Assembly (NCBI RefSeq): GCF_022513565.1
Contig: NZ_JAKWBE010000001.1
Coordinates: 186,001-250,000 of the forward strand
Length of the DNA stretch: 64,000 bases
Source: Streptomyces gilvus
GTDB taxonomy: Bacteria; Actinomycetota; Actinomycetes; Streptomycetales; Streptomycetaceae
Direction: 5' to 3'
Part shown: positions 8,929-16,181 of the stretch, in pieces
Numbering within the stretch: position 1 is the stretch's first letter
Layout of the letters: the number at the start of each line of letters is the position of its first letter
Position numbers and translations under genes: made by a program
Notes under the pieces: model-generated
What the model saw: the letters and a program-made list of their open reading frames with translations, nothing else
Told to the model about the DNA's origin: nothing
The model's database searches: none

Positions 8929-9603
8929 TCACAGGAGGAAGGGCAGGTTCACGATCAGGGCGATGTATGCGATGCCGCCGAGCGCGATGAGCAGGGTGGA
9001 CAGGACGTGGTGGACGTGACGCCACGGCGTAGGTATCCCGGGGAAGCGCTTCTTCAGCAGAGGCCATTTGAGGAAACCGTGGTCCTGGAAGGGAAGACGG
9101 AGGTGCTTCCACAACTCCCGGAGTCCTTCCGCGTCCCAGAGCCGGGCGTCGATGAGCACAGGCCGGTGGGCTGTGGAGGTGATGACGATCCGGCTGCCGT
9201 GCGGTCCGTCGACGGGCACCCTGACCGTGTGCAGCCCTGTCAGGGAGGACACCGGGGTATGCAGAACCCTGCGGTTCCAGCGGTCGCGCACCGTCAGGAC
9301 GCCGTCTTCCAGGCGGATGCCGGCGTTGGCCCAACGCAGGCCGATCAGCGCACAGACCCAGAGCAGCGGGAACAGAACTGCCAGGATCCCGATCACCAGA
9401 CCCGTCATCCCCGACCCCGCTGACGTACCGCGTCCCCTGGCCATCAGGAGACCCACACGCAGCGCCCCGATGGCGAGGAGGGGCGACGCCTTGATCAGCA
9501 GAGCCTTGCTGGTACCGCTGTCGGGCCTGACGGAAACCCAGGGGAGGTCCACCTCGTCCGCCGGGTCGGTGAGCGGGGCATCGCCCGGTGGCCGCGTGGT
9601 CAT
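8929..9603 (-). CDS. Membrane protein with PH-like domain
   Basis: A 224-residue integral membrane protein of unknown role. After a short cytosolic N terminus (MTTRPPGDAPLTDP) there are two close hydrophobic segments (around residues 33-50 and 60-85, the second containing VIGILAVLFPLLWVCAL). A beta-rich segment follows, with GIRLEDGVLTVRDRW, RVLHTPVSSLTGLHTVRV and IVITSTAHRPVLIDARLWD, resembling bacterial PH-type domains. A last membrane segment is LSTLLIALGGIAYIALIV. The ATG at 9603 has GGAGG 8 nt upstream; the ATG at 9609 is too close to it. It sits in the disturbed 5-15 kb stretch and has no clear partner. Confidence 0.75.
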   Translation of the reverse strand: MTTRPPGDAPLTDPADEVDLPWVSVRPDSGTSKALLIKASPLLAIGALRVGLLMARGRGTSAGSGMTGLVIGILAVLFPLLWVCALIGLRWANAGIRLEDGVLTVRDRWNRRVLHTPVSSLTGLHTVRVPVDGPHGSRIVITSTAHRPVLIDARLWDAEGLRELWKHLRLPFQDHGFLKWPLLKKRFPGIPTPWRHVHHVLSTLLIALGGIAYIALIVNLPFLL

Positions 9604-9962
9604 GCGCATGTCCTCCTTCTGCGTCGCGCCACGCTCCGCCGTGTGTGCCGGCCAGGAATTGTGGGCAGGGACGCACGACCACTCTCCCGGAACGCCTGAA
9701 TCGCCGGCATCGGGGAAACTACGTAAAGGCACATGCGACCGACGGTGCTCATGCCCCGGCCCGAACGGGTCTGACCACCACGCCGACTCCGAACGCGTCC
9801 ACTCGGTGTCCGGATACCCGCCTCGGCGTCCTCGCCGCTGATGTCCACGCCAGCGGCCAGGGGTGATCAGGATCCCGTAGCACGTGCTCGCAGCAGCCTT
9901 CTGTCTCGCGCTGTCAGGGGTCCCCCTCCTCCCTTGGTGAGCAAGACATGCGTGAGGCCTGC
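9604..9962. other. 359-bp intergenic region
   Basis: This is the upstream region of the PH-like membrane protein (read leftward) and the downstream end of the LuxR pseudogene. No gene, repeat or consensus promoter could be supported. Confidence 0.4.
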
Positions 9963-10480
9963 TCAGTTCGCCACGCCCAGATTCCGGTAGATCTGCCTCA
10001 GGTGGGTCACCACCGTGCGCACGCTGAGGAAGAGGGCCTCCGCCACCCGGTGGTTCGTCATGCCCTTGCTGACCCGGTGGGCGACCTCCCGCTCCCGGCC
10101 GACAGCAGAGCCCGCGGCACCTCCGGCGCGAGTGACCGGGGCTGGTCCGTGAGTTCGTGGCGCCGGCGCGTGACCGTGTCGGCGAGCTGTGCCGAACCGT
10201 ACTGGCCGGCCAGTGCCTCGGCCCGGTCCAGCCAGTCCACCACCTCCTGCGTGCGTCGCACGCCCACCGCGACTTCGGCTGCGTCGAGCACCGTGCGGCA
10301 CAGCTCGACGCGTTCCTCACCGGGGGCGAATCCCTCGACGGCCTGCCGCGCGCTGTGCAGGGCGCTGTCGATGTCGCCTCGTACGACGGGGTCCCACATG
10401 CGCGCCCGATGCGCGAAGACAAGTCGGCCGGGCGACGGGAGCTGCCCGGCACAGGAGTCGGCCGGCTCCGCCCAGTGCGC
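9963..10480 (-). pseudogene. LuxR-family regulator, truncated and frameshifted
   Basis: The 3' part of a LAL/LuxR regulator in two frames. The upstream frame (down to about 10105) encodes a helical stretch with GDIDSALHSARQAVEGFAPG, ELCRTVLDAAEVAVGVRR and VDWLDRAEALAGQYGSAQL, a normal LAL C-terminal solenoid. It should run on through RALLSA into the helix-turn-helix, but it shifts frame there. The DNA-binding part, VGREREVAHRVSKGMTNHRV then AEALFLSVRTVVTHLRQIYR, is in another frame that ends at 9963. The N-terminal ATPase domain is absent: upstream of about 10480 the frame stays open but no longer resembles the family. It is not a close copy of the LAL gene at 5.6-8.6 kb. Confidence 0.75.
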
Positions 10481-10835
10481 CGTGGCGGCCGGGTCGGACA
10501 CGGTGGCGGCCGCTCTTGCCGGCGCGTCGCACCAGCGTGGCTCGCGCCGGCCTGCCACCCGAGGAAGCTCATCGCCCCCCGGCGGCGCCCAGCAGCAGCC
10601 AGCGGGCCTGCGCCGCATGTGCGCGGTGCAGAGACGGCGAGCCGCCTGTCCCGGCCCCGGAGCAGCGCGCCACCCGCCCACAGTTAGGTGTTTTCACGGA
10701 TGTCCCGGTGATCATCCAGCTGGAATGCTGAGAGCGGCGCATCGCTTCAGCCGTGTGACGTCGCCATCCGTGGTACGACACTCGTGCCCTCAGGAGCGCG
10801 CGCGAGGCTGGTCGTCGTGTGAGGAGGATCTCGGC
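10481..10835. other. 355-bp intergenic region
   Basis: Left of about 10680 the minus-strand frame of the LuxR pseudogene remains open but reads as low-quality Arg/Pro-rich sequence. From 10690 to 10835 is the upstream region of the next small membrane-protein gene. No promoter or repeat could be supported. Confidence 0.35.
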
Positions 10836-11270
10836 GTGTCCACGGTGAACGGCATCGGCACCAAGTTCCTCGGGTTCGGCTACCGCAATCGCGACGGCAG
10901 TCACTACGCCACCCAGTGGTTCGTCGTCCTCGACCTGCCCATTCTGCCGCTGCGCCGCTACCGGCTCACCGTCGGCGCCGACGTGCACCACCCCCTGGGC
11001 GCCGGCAGCCGGACCCTGACCCGGTACGTCCTGCATGAAGAGACCCGCCTCGACAGCGGGGAGATCATGCTCACCTACCTGACCTGGTGGCTCTTGGGGC
11101 CGCTTGTGGTGGCAGGACCCGCGGCACTGCTGCTCTGGGCGATCAGCGGCAACGAGCACGGCGGCCTGGGCTTCTGGGCGTTCTTTCTGTCCCTGTCCCT
11201 GGCCTGGGTCGTAGGGACTGCAACAGCCATGACCAACTACGGCAAACGGCGGCACGGACTTCCCAGGTAG
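10836..11270 (+). CDS. Small membrane protein of unknown function
   Basis: A 144-residue protein beginning MSTVNGIGTKFLGFGYRN. The N-terminal half is polar with a hydrophobic strand pair, ATQWFVVLDLPILPLRRYRL. The C-terminal half has two membrane segments, LTYLTWWLLGPLVVAGPAAL (about residues 78-97) and FWAFFLSLSLAWVVGTATA (about 112-131), ending in a positive tail YGKRRHGLPR. The GTG at 10836 has GAGGAGGA 7 nt upstream, which decides the start inside a longer open frame. The GTKFLGFGYRN and FVVLDLPILPLRRYRL pattern recurs in bacterial membrane proteins of unknown role. No operon partner is close. Confidence 0.75.
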   Translation: MSTVNGIGTKFLGFGYRNRDGSHYATQWFVVLDLPILPLRRYRLTVGADVHHPLGAGSRTLTRYVLHEETRLDSGEIMLTYLTWWLLGPLVVAGPAALLLWAISGNEHGGLGFWAFFLSLSLAWVVGTATAMTNYGKRRHGLPR

Positions 11271-11470
11271 GCGTCGGCGATTTCCCGCGTCCGCCGGTTT
11301 CCGGGCCGGACCCGCCTAATGGGAGCTGCAGGGTCGGAGAGACTCGGTGCCGTAGCCGCCAGCAGGTGAGCACTTCCCACGCCGGAAGCACCATGGGGTG
11401 TCTGACACGAAGGATGAGGAGAGAAACGAATGAGGCGACGGCGAGTCGTGCGTCGGGGAGGTGAGCGCGG

Positions 11471-12274
11471 GTGAACATCTCCCGCACGGCCGCGGGCCGT
11501 TGGTCTCGGGTCGCCGCGGGCGCGGCGGTCGCCGTGCTGGCGACCGGCTGCACGCATCATGGGACCAGCGCAGCCGACGTATCGGCCAGTCCCTCCACCA
11601 GCGTGTCTCCCGTCCGTTCCACGCCTTCGGCGCGGCCGTTGCCCTCACCTCCCTATCCGGTCAACGCCGACGGCTGCCACCCCGACGAGGACTGGACCCA
11701 ACGGCAGATCGCTGCCTGGCTGGTGCAGGAGGAAAATCCGACGGGCGCACTGGGGTTCGTGAGAAGCACGGCGGGATTCAACGGTCCGCTGTGTGCACCG
11801 ATCACCGTCCAGGTTCAGTTCTGGCGGCTCACCTACCGGTCCGCGGCCGACGCCCGGGCCGACGGTCCGACGGGCTCGGCCCCCGACTACTACTTCACCA
11901 TGGCTGCCATGAAACGCGTACGACTGCGCGTCGACGGACGCCGGGACGTGGTCGTGACTCCGCCGAAGGGCTACTACTCAAGTCACCCGAGCCCCTGCGT
12001 CGGCGGCCTGGTGGCGTACTACACCGGCGGCCCCCTGACCGAGAAGGAACTGCCCAGCAGGATCGTCAAGGGCGACAGCCTCCTCACATTCGACTCGGAG
12101 AACTTCCACACGAACCGTGTGATCGACAGCAAGCTGAACAGCCCCACCGATCCCGCTGTATGCGACGCCGACGGCAAACCGACCAAGCCCACTTCAGCTC
12201 CTTCGTTCCCCGCCGGCGCCCTTGTCCCGACGCCGTCCTATCCCTCCATCCAGCTCAACCCGAGTCACACCTGA
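11471..12274 (+). CDS. Secreted lipoprotein of unknown function
   Basis: A 267-residue exported protein. The N terminus has Arg residues, a hydrophobic stretch VAAGAAVAV and a lipobox LATGC with the lipidated Cys at residue 27. A Ser/Thr/Pro-rich linker follows (about residues 28-58). The mature domain carries WTQRQIAAWLVQEEN, YYFTMAAMKRVRLRVDGRR and a final PSYPSIQLNPSHT. It contains three further cysteines (about residues 108, 177 and 237), which could form disulfides. GTG at 11471 follows GGGGAGGTGA. No enzymatic motif was recognised, and there is no close neighbour on the same strand. Confidence 0.78.
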   Translation: MNISRTAAGRWSRVAAGAAVAVLATGCTHHGTSAADVSASPSTSVSPVRSTPSARPLPSPPYPVNADGCHPDEDWTQRQIAAWLVQEENPTGALGFVRSTAGFNGPLCAPITVQVQFWRLTYRSAADARADGPTGSAPDYYFTMAAMKRVRLRVDGRRDVVVTPPKGYYSSHPSPCVGGLVAYYTGGPLTEKELPSRIVKGDSLLTFDSENFHTNRVIDSKLNSPTDPAVCDADGKPTKPTSAPSFPAGALVPTPSYPSIQLNPSHT

Positions 12275-12887
12275 CGGCCGCCGCCTCCCACGGGGGCCCC
12301 TCGGTACCGAACACGCCTGCCACCGCACCATCGCCGCCCCGACCTCGCTCCCGGGGCTCAACCGCGTCGGGCTGGTCCGCTGTCGCGCGCCGGACCCGTA
12401 CGAGGTGATCCCCGCCCAGCGCCACCATGAGCGTGCCGTGCGGGAGTTCCGGGATGTTCTGGCTGCCTGGTGGCGGCTCGGAGTCGAAGCCGCTCGGTCG
12501 GGGCCGGTTTTCGGTAGGGCCGTCACCTGTCTCTCGGTAGCCGCCGGCAGAGGGTCATGGCGCCGGCTCGCAGAGCTGCGGCCAGGCCGGCGACGACATG
12601 CTCGGACGGCAGGGTCCGCCCGGGCAAGAGCACTTCGATCAGTGCGTCGGCCGCCACGGTGAGCACGCGCTGCGAACGCTGGGCGGCGTCCCCTGTCGGT
12701 CAGTTGCACTCGCGTCACATAAGAAGAACCAGCATCCCCGCGTGAGCCACCGCCCACGGAGAACGCGCTCCCCGGGGTCTTGAACCGCCCTCGGAGCGAG
12801 GTGGGGTGCCGGCTGCCAGGAATGGGAACGGCGAGCCAGGGCCTGGGGTTCGGACCGTGGTGGTCCGTACGAGACCGCCTGCGGGCT
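12275..12887. other. 613-bp region without a supported gene
   Basis: Downstream of the lipoprotein and of the convergent esterase. A minus-strand frame between about 12530 and 12680 reads VLTVAADALIEVLLPGRTLP then EHVVAGLAAALRAGAM, with good codon usage but no start codon, so it may be the end of a lost gene, perhaps a regulator. Other frames are short or biased. No promoter or repeat is supported. Confidence 0.35.
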
Positions 12888-13811
12888 TCAGCCTGCCGAC
12901 GCGTGTGCCGTGCCCCTGGTGCGGATGCGCTGACGGAGAAAGAGAGCGGCGCGGTCCAGTACCTCGTCGGCTTCGTCCAGGACGCCCGCGAACGCCTGGA
13001 AGACATGTGGAACGTCAGCGGTGATGTCCAGGATGACGTCCACTCCGGCTTCCCTCGCGCGCGTGGCCATGCGTGTGGAGTCGTCCAGGAGCATTTCGTT
13101 GGTGCCCGCCTGCAGAAGCATCGGAGGGAAGCCGGTCAGGTCGGCGAGGGTGGCGGGGCTGAGCATGGGCTGATGCGCATCCTGTCCCGCAAGGTACATG
13201 GAACCGGTGTGTTCCAGGCCCTCACGCGTGAAGAACGGATCGATGCCCGCCTTGGTGTCCATGCTCCTGCCTGTCCGGGTCATGTCGAGCCCGGGGGAGA
13301 ACGCCACGATGGCGGCGGGCATGGGCAGGCCTGCGTCGCGGGCGGCGAGGCAGGTGGTGACGGTGAGGCCGCCGCCGGCGGAGTCCCCGGCGAACGCGAT
13401 CGCCGAAGGGTCTTCGCCGCTGTCGAGAAGTGCGCGGTAGGCGCTCAGTCCGTCCTCGATCGCGGCCGGGAACGGACACTCAGGGGCAAGCCGGTAATCC
13501 AGGGAGAACGCCCTGAACCCTGTCCTGGCCACGAGGTTCCCCGTCAGCGACATCGCCGTCTCCGGTGAACCGACCACGTAAGAGCCACCGTGAAAGTAGA
13601 GGATCGTCCCGGCCTTCGGAGTGCCGACCGGCTCGACGAGCACCGCGGGGCGATCGCCGAGCGTCGCAGTCCGTGTGTTGATCCCAGCCGGGACGATCAT
13701 TTCCCCCATCAGCGCCCTGAACCCGGCGCGAAGCTCCTCCACCGACCGAGGGCCCTCCGGCTGAGGCCGTCGGACCATCGCGTCGACCTCCGCGCGCTGC
13801 TGCCTGCTCAT
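12888..13811 (-). CDS. Alpha/beta hydrolase, hormone-sensitive-lipase (HSL) type esterase
   Basis: Cytosolic esterase of the HSL/type IV family, acting on short-chain or bulky esters. The 307-residue protein has the HSL oxyanion motif HGGSYVVGS (near residue 84), the nucleophile motif FAGDSAGGG (Ser near 155), an Asp region around PPMLLQAGTNEMLLDDST and the final His in DVPHVFQAF. ATG at 13811 has GGAGG 5 nt upstream; longer starts would read through the operator region. It is divergent from the MarR gene across an array of three palindromic boxes, so MarR very likely controls it. In such pairs the inducer is often the enzyme's substrate. Confidence 0.88.
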   Translation of the reverse strand: MSRQQRAEVDAMVRRPQPEGPRSVEELRAGFRALMGEMIVPAGINTRTATLGDRPAVLVEPVGTPKAGTILYFHGGSYVVGSPETAMSLTGNLVARTGFRAFSLDYRLAPECPFPAAIEDGLSAYRALLDSGEDPSAIAFAGDSAGGGLTVTTCLAARDAGLPMPAAIVAFSPGLDMTRTGRSMDTKAGIDPFFTREGLEHTGSMYLAGQDAHQPMLSPATLADLTGFPPMLLQAGTNEMLLDDSTRMATRAREAGVDVILDITADVPHVFQAFAGVLDEADEVLDRAALFLRQRIRTRGTAHASAG

Positions 13812-13828
13812 TGTCGCCTCCATCCCAA

Positions 13829-13885
13829 GTGCATGCCAAGGCACTATATGCCTAGGCATATAGATTAGAATATATGCCATGGCAT
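13829..13885. promoter_or_regulatory. Triple palindromic operator between esterase and marR
   Basis: Three boxes with the pattern TGCCnnGGCA lie between the divergent genes. Box 2 is a perfect 20-bp palindrome, CTATATGCCTAGGCATATAG (13844-13863). Box 3 is a perfect 12-bp palindrome, ATGCCATGGCAT (13874-13885), and contains the start codon of the MarR gene. Box 1, ATGCCAAGGCAC (13833-13844), is imperfect. Box centres are 15 and 26 bp apart. Palindromes of this size are the usual MarR-family operators; binding by the adjacent MarR is inferred. Confidence 0.75.
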
Positions 13886-14355
13886 CCAAGTCAAGCCGTG
13901 GCCCGATCGACCTCCCGGGCTTCTTCGCCGATCTCGTCCGCTGCGAGACACGCCTCTACAACGCGCTGAACGACCGCCTTCGCGAGCGGCACGGGATCGT
14001 CACCTCGCAGTTCGAGTTCCTGCGCTTCCTGCGCGACCACCCCGGCTCCCGGGTCGCGGACCTCGCCACCGAATTCGCCATCGGGATCGGCGCGACCAGC
14101 AAGGGCATCGACCGCCTGCAGAAGCAGGCATGGGTCATGCGGCAAACCAATCCATCGGATCGCCGCTCGTCACTGCTGGCCCTGACCGCCGGAGGCCTGC
14201 AACTCGTCGAGGCGGCGGAGGCGACCTTTACCACGACACTGGCCGAGCTGACCGCAGGCGTCCTGGGCGGTCCCTCAGGACCGGCCGCCGCACAGATCTT
14301 CTCGGAGCTGCGCTCTGTACTCGAACGCGACCAGATCGGCCTGCCCACAGGGTGA
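13879..14355 (+). CDS. MarR-family transcriptional regulator
   Basis: A 158-residue dimeric winged-helix repressor. Helices at the N terminus (LVRCETRLYNALNDRLRERH) lead into QFEFLRFLRDHPGSRVADLA, a recognition region EFAIGIGATSKGIDRLQK, the wing WVMRQTNPSDRRSSLLALT (the DRR signature of the MarR wing) and a long C-terminal dimerisation helix. The start is ATG 13879. It has no Shine-Dalgarno sequence, and a TAGATT lies about 13 nt upstream, so the transcript is probably leaderless. The start codon lies inside operator box 3, which points to autoregulation. It probably represses the divergent esterase gene. Confidence 0.9.
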   Translation: MASKSSRGPIDLPGFFADLVRCETRLYNALNDRLRERHGIVTSQFEFLRFLRDHPGSRVADLATEFAIGIGATSKGIDRLQKQAWVMRQTNPSDRRSSLLALTAGGLQLVEAAEATFTTTLAELTAGVLGGPSGPAAAQIFSELRSVLERDQIGLPTG

Positions 14356-14911
14356 CCGGCATGCGCATCCAGTGTGACGGTCCGTCGACCGCGTGATCAG
14401 CGTTCGTCACGAGGGTGAATCCCGCGGATTGATCACGACTCCATACGCGCCCCAGGTGTGGTGACTGCCCGGGTTGGTGACGCGGCTGATCTGGGTCTCA
14501 CGATCCCAACCCGCACGACGAACTCTGAGCACGCTGCCGGGGCGGGCCGGGTCTTGCCGCCGCCGGCTCCGGTGCCGTGGGGAACCGTGGTGTAACGCCA
14601 CGGAAACCTGACGGTCCAGAACCTGCTGGACCCAGTTGTGCGGCCGGAAGCAGCCGTCGCGCATGCTGGCGACGGCTGACAGGAGCCGGTCGATCGAGTC
14701 CTCGGCCGGCGTACGGCCGATGACGGATACGGCCTCTGCACCCGTCAGCGCCTCGGGCCCGGAGAGCTCACCCTGCCGTGGTGGCCGGGGGAGGTGAGGG
14801 CTTCGGCGGTGACCGCTGTCCGCAGGCCGGTTCCGCGCGGCCTGTACGGGCCGGTCCAGGACTGCCTCGACGGCGTCTCGGGCTGAAGTGTGGCTGCTGC
14901 TGGTGCGTCGG
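14356..14911. other. 556-bp region with one unassigned open frame
   Basis: A minus-strand frame ending at 14407 reads IDRLLSAVASMRDGCFRPHN then WVQQVLDRQVSVALHH, and ends RVTNPGSHHTWGAYGVVINP. It looks like protein sequence with partly normal codon use, but no start codon with a ribosome-binding site is visible before about 14760, and the middle is Arg-rich, suggesting frame decay. It is most likely a remnant of an unknown gene. Nothing else is supported here. Confidence 0.35.
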
Positions 14912-15118
14912 TTACCGGCGCTTCGCTGTGCGGTCGCGCAGCAGTAGCCACTGACTCGTGTCGGCGCCGCCTGAGCGCGCAGCCGGTCCGTGCAGCAGCA
15001 CGGCGTAAGCCGTCCTCTCCGCCTTGCTCGGGGAGGCATACTGGCCTGGCGCCTTGGGGGTCGGGAATGATCTCGTCATGCCTTTCCAGGCCTTGTCCGC
15101 GTTCGGAGTGCTGAGCAT
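14912..15118 (-). CDS. Small hypothetical protein
   Basis: A 68-residue, Arg/Lys-rich soluble protein starting MLSTPNADKAWKGMTRSF and ending TSQWLLLRDRTAKRR. ATG at 15118 is preceded by GGGAGGG with about 4 nt spacing, which is the main support. No family was recognised. It follows 24 bp after the truncated radical-SAM gene on the same strand, in a stretch with several broken genes, so it may itself be part of a broken or recombined gene. Confidence 0.45.
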   Translation of the reverse strand: MLSTPNADKAWKGMTRSFPTPKAPGQYASPSKAERTAYAVLLHGPAARSGGADTSQWLLLRDRTAKRR

Positions 15119-15141
15119 CGGCCCTCCCGGGCTCAATAGGG

Positions 15142-15387
15142 TCATGCAGTGCAGTACACGCATGCGTGCGAGCAGCCGCGGTAGGGGTTGATCGTCCACT
15201 CGAACGGCATGCGCGAGGCGCCCGGCACCCGGTTGATGATCGAACGGGCCCGCACCTCGTGGAAGGTGCTCCCGCGGAATTCGGGCGTGTCGAAGGTACG
15301 GCTGACCACGGCGTCCGCGCCGAACAGCGCGGCGTCGGCCGCCCGGCTGTGGCCGCCGGACTCCACGGTGAGGTTCTCCCAGCGCAT
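15142..15387 (-). pseudogene. Radical SAM protein (Rv2578c-like), N-terminal fragment
   Basis: An 81-residue open frame starting MRWENLTVESGGHS with a strong GGAGG 4 nt before the ATG at 15387. It contains FDTPEFRGSTFHEVRARSI, INRVPGASRMPFEWTINPYR and the cluster motif CSHACVYC. In intact Rv2578c-type radical SAM proteins (about 330-350 residues) these are the first 80 residues, and the three cysteines bind the [4Fe-4S] cluster that cleaves S-adenosylmethionine. Here a stop follows two residues after the third Cys, and none of the remaining barrel is found downstream. The cluster-binding loop is kept but the enzyme cannot be active. The start and ribosome-binding site look intact, so a short peptide may still be made. 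Confidence 0.85.
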
Positions 15388-15496
15388 GACGCCTCCTCGG
15401 TAGCACCTGCCCCAGCAGTGAAACACCTGTTCGATTTTCAGTGCAAGTGCTGTTTCCGATCGATTCGCACGCCCGGGAGATCGCTTCGGGCACCCG

Positions 15497-15523
15497 CACG
15501 GCACCCCGATTTGGGGGGCCGTG
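15497..15523. terminator. Strong hairpin between radical-SAM fragment and SRPBCC gene
   Basis: CACGGCACCCC (15497-15507), a 5-nt loop GATTT, then GGGGGGCCGTG (15513-15523) pair over 11 positions with one mismatch. It lies in the divergent gap between the radical-SAM remnant and the SRPBCC gene. Its role (terminator for read-through or 5' leader structure) cannot be decided from sequence. Confidence 0.4.
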
Positions 15524-15589
15524 GGCGGGGGTGGTTGGCTTGCCCCAACCCCGAGAGAGCAAGTCCTGAGCAAGTCCTGGAGGAAACCG

Positions 15590-16033
15590 ATGGCGCAGGT
15601 CGAGGCCACTACGGAGCGGGTCGTCGCGGCGGACGCGGAGAAGGTGTTCGACGCCCTCGCCGACTACCGCGGCACGCGCGCGAAGCTGCTGCCCGAGCAC
15701 TTCAGCGAGTACGAGGTGCGCGAGGGCGGCGACGGCGAGGGCTCCCTCGTCCACTGGAAGCTCCAGGCGACCAGCAAGCGGGTGCGCGACTGCCTCCTGG
15801 ACGTCAGCGAGCCCACCGACGGACAGCTCGTCGAGAAGGACCGCAACTCCTCCATGGTCACCACCTGGACGGTCACCCCGGCCGGGGAGGGCAAGTCCCG
15901 TGTGGTCGTCACCACCGTCTGGAACGGCGCCGGCGGCATCGGCGGCTTCTTCGAGAGGACCTTCGCGCCCAAGGGCCTCGCCCGGATCTACGACGCCGTG
16001 CTCGCCCGGCTGGCCACCGAGACCGAGAAGTAA
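15590..16033 (+). CDS. SRPBCC-family protein
   Basis: A 147-residue START/Bet v1-like lipid- or ligand-binding fold protein (polyketide cyclase/dehydrase superfamily). The N-terminal strand VEATTERVVAADAEKVFDAL leads to LADYRGTRAKLLPEHFSEYE, a beta sheet (GSLVHWKLQATSKR, SSMVTTWTVTPAGEGKSRVV) and the long C-terminal helix GGFFERTFAPKGLARIYDAV typical of the fold. ATG at 15590 has GGAGG about 6 nt upstream. The ligand is unknown. It is apparently monocistronic. Confidence 0.85.
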   Translation: MAQVEATTERVVAADAEKVFDALADYRGTRAKLLPEHFSEYEVREGGDGEGSLVHWKLQATSKRVRDCLLDVSEPTDGQLVEKDRNSSMVTTWTVTPAGEGKSRVVVTTVWNGAGGIGGFFERTFAPKGLARIYDAVLARLATETEK

Positions 16034-16181
16034 GTCCCGGAGACCTCGCGGGCGTTGACCGCCCTCACCGGTTCGAGTGGATCTCGGTGCGTCACGCCCT
16101 TGTGCCGTAACTCGTCGCGCTTGCCCGTGGTTGTCGCCCCAGGCGGCACATGTGAGGCAGGCGCGACGAGGGGAGCGGCAC

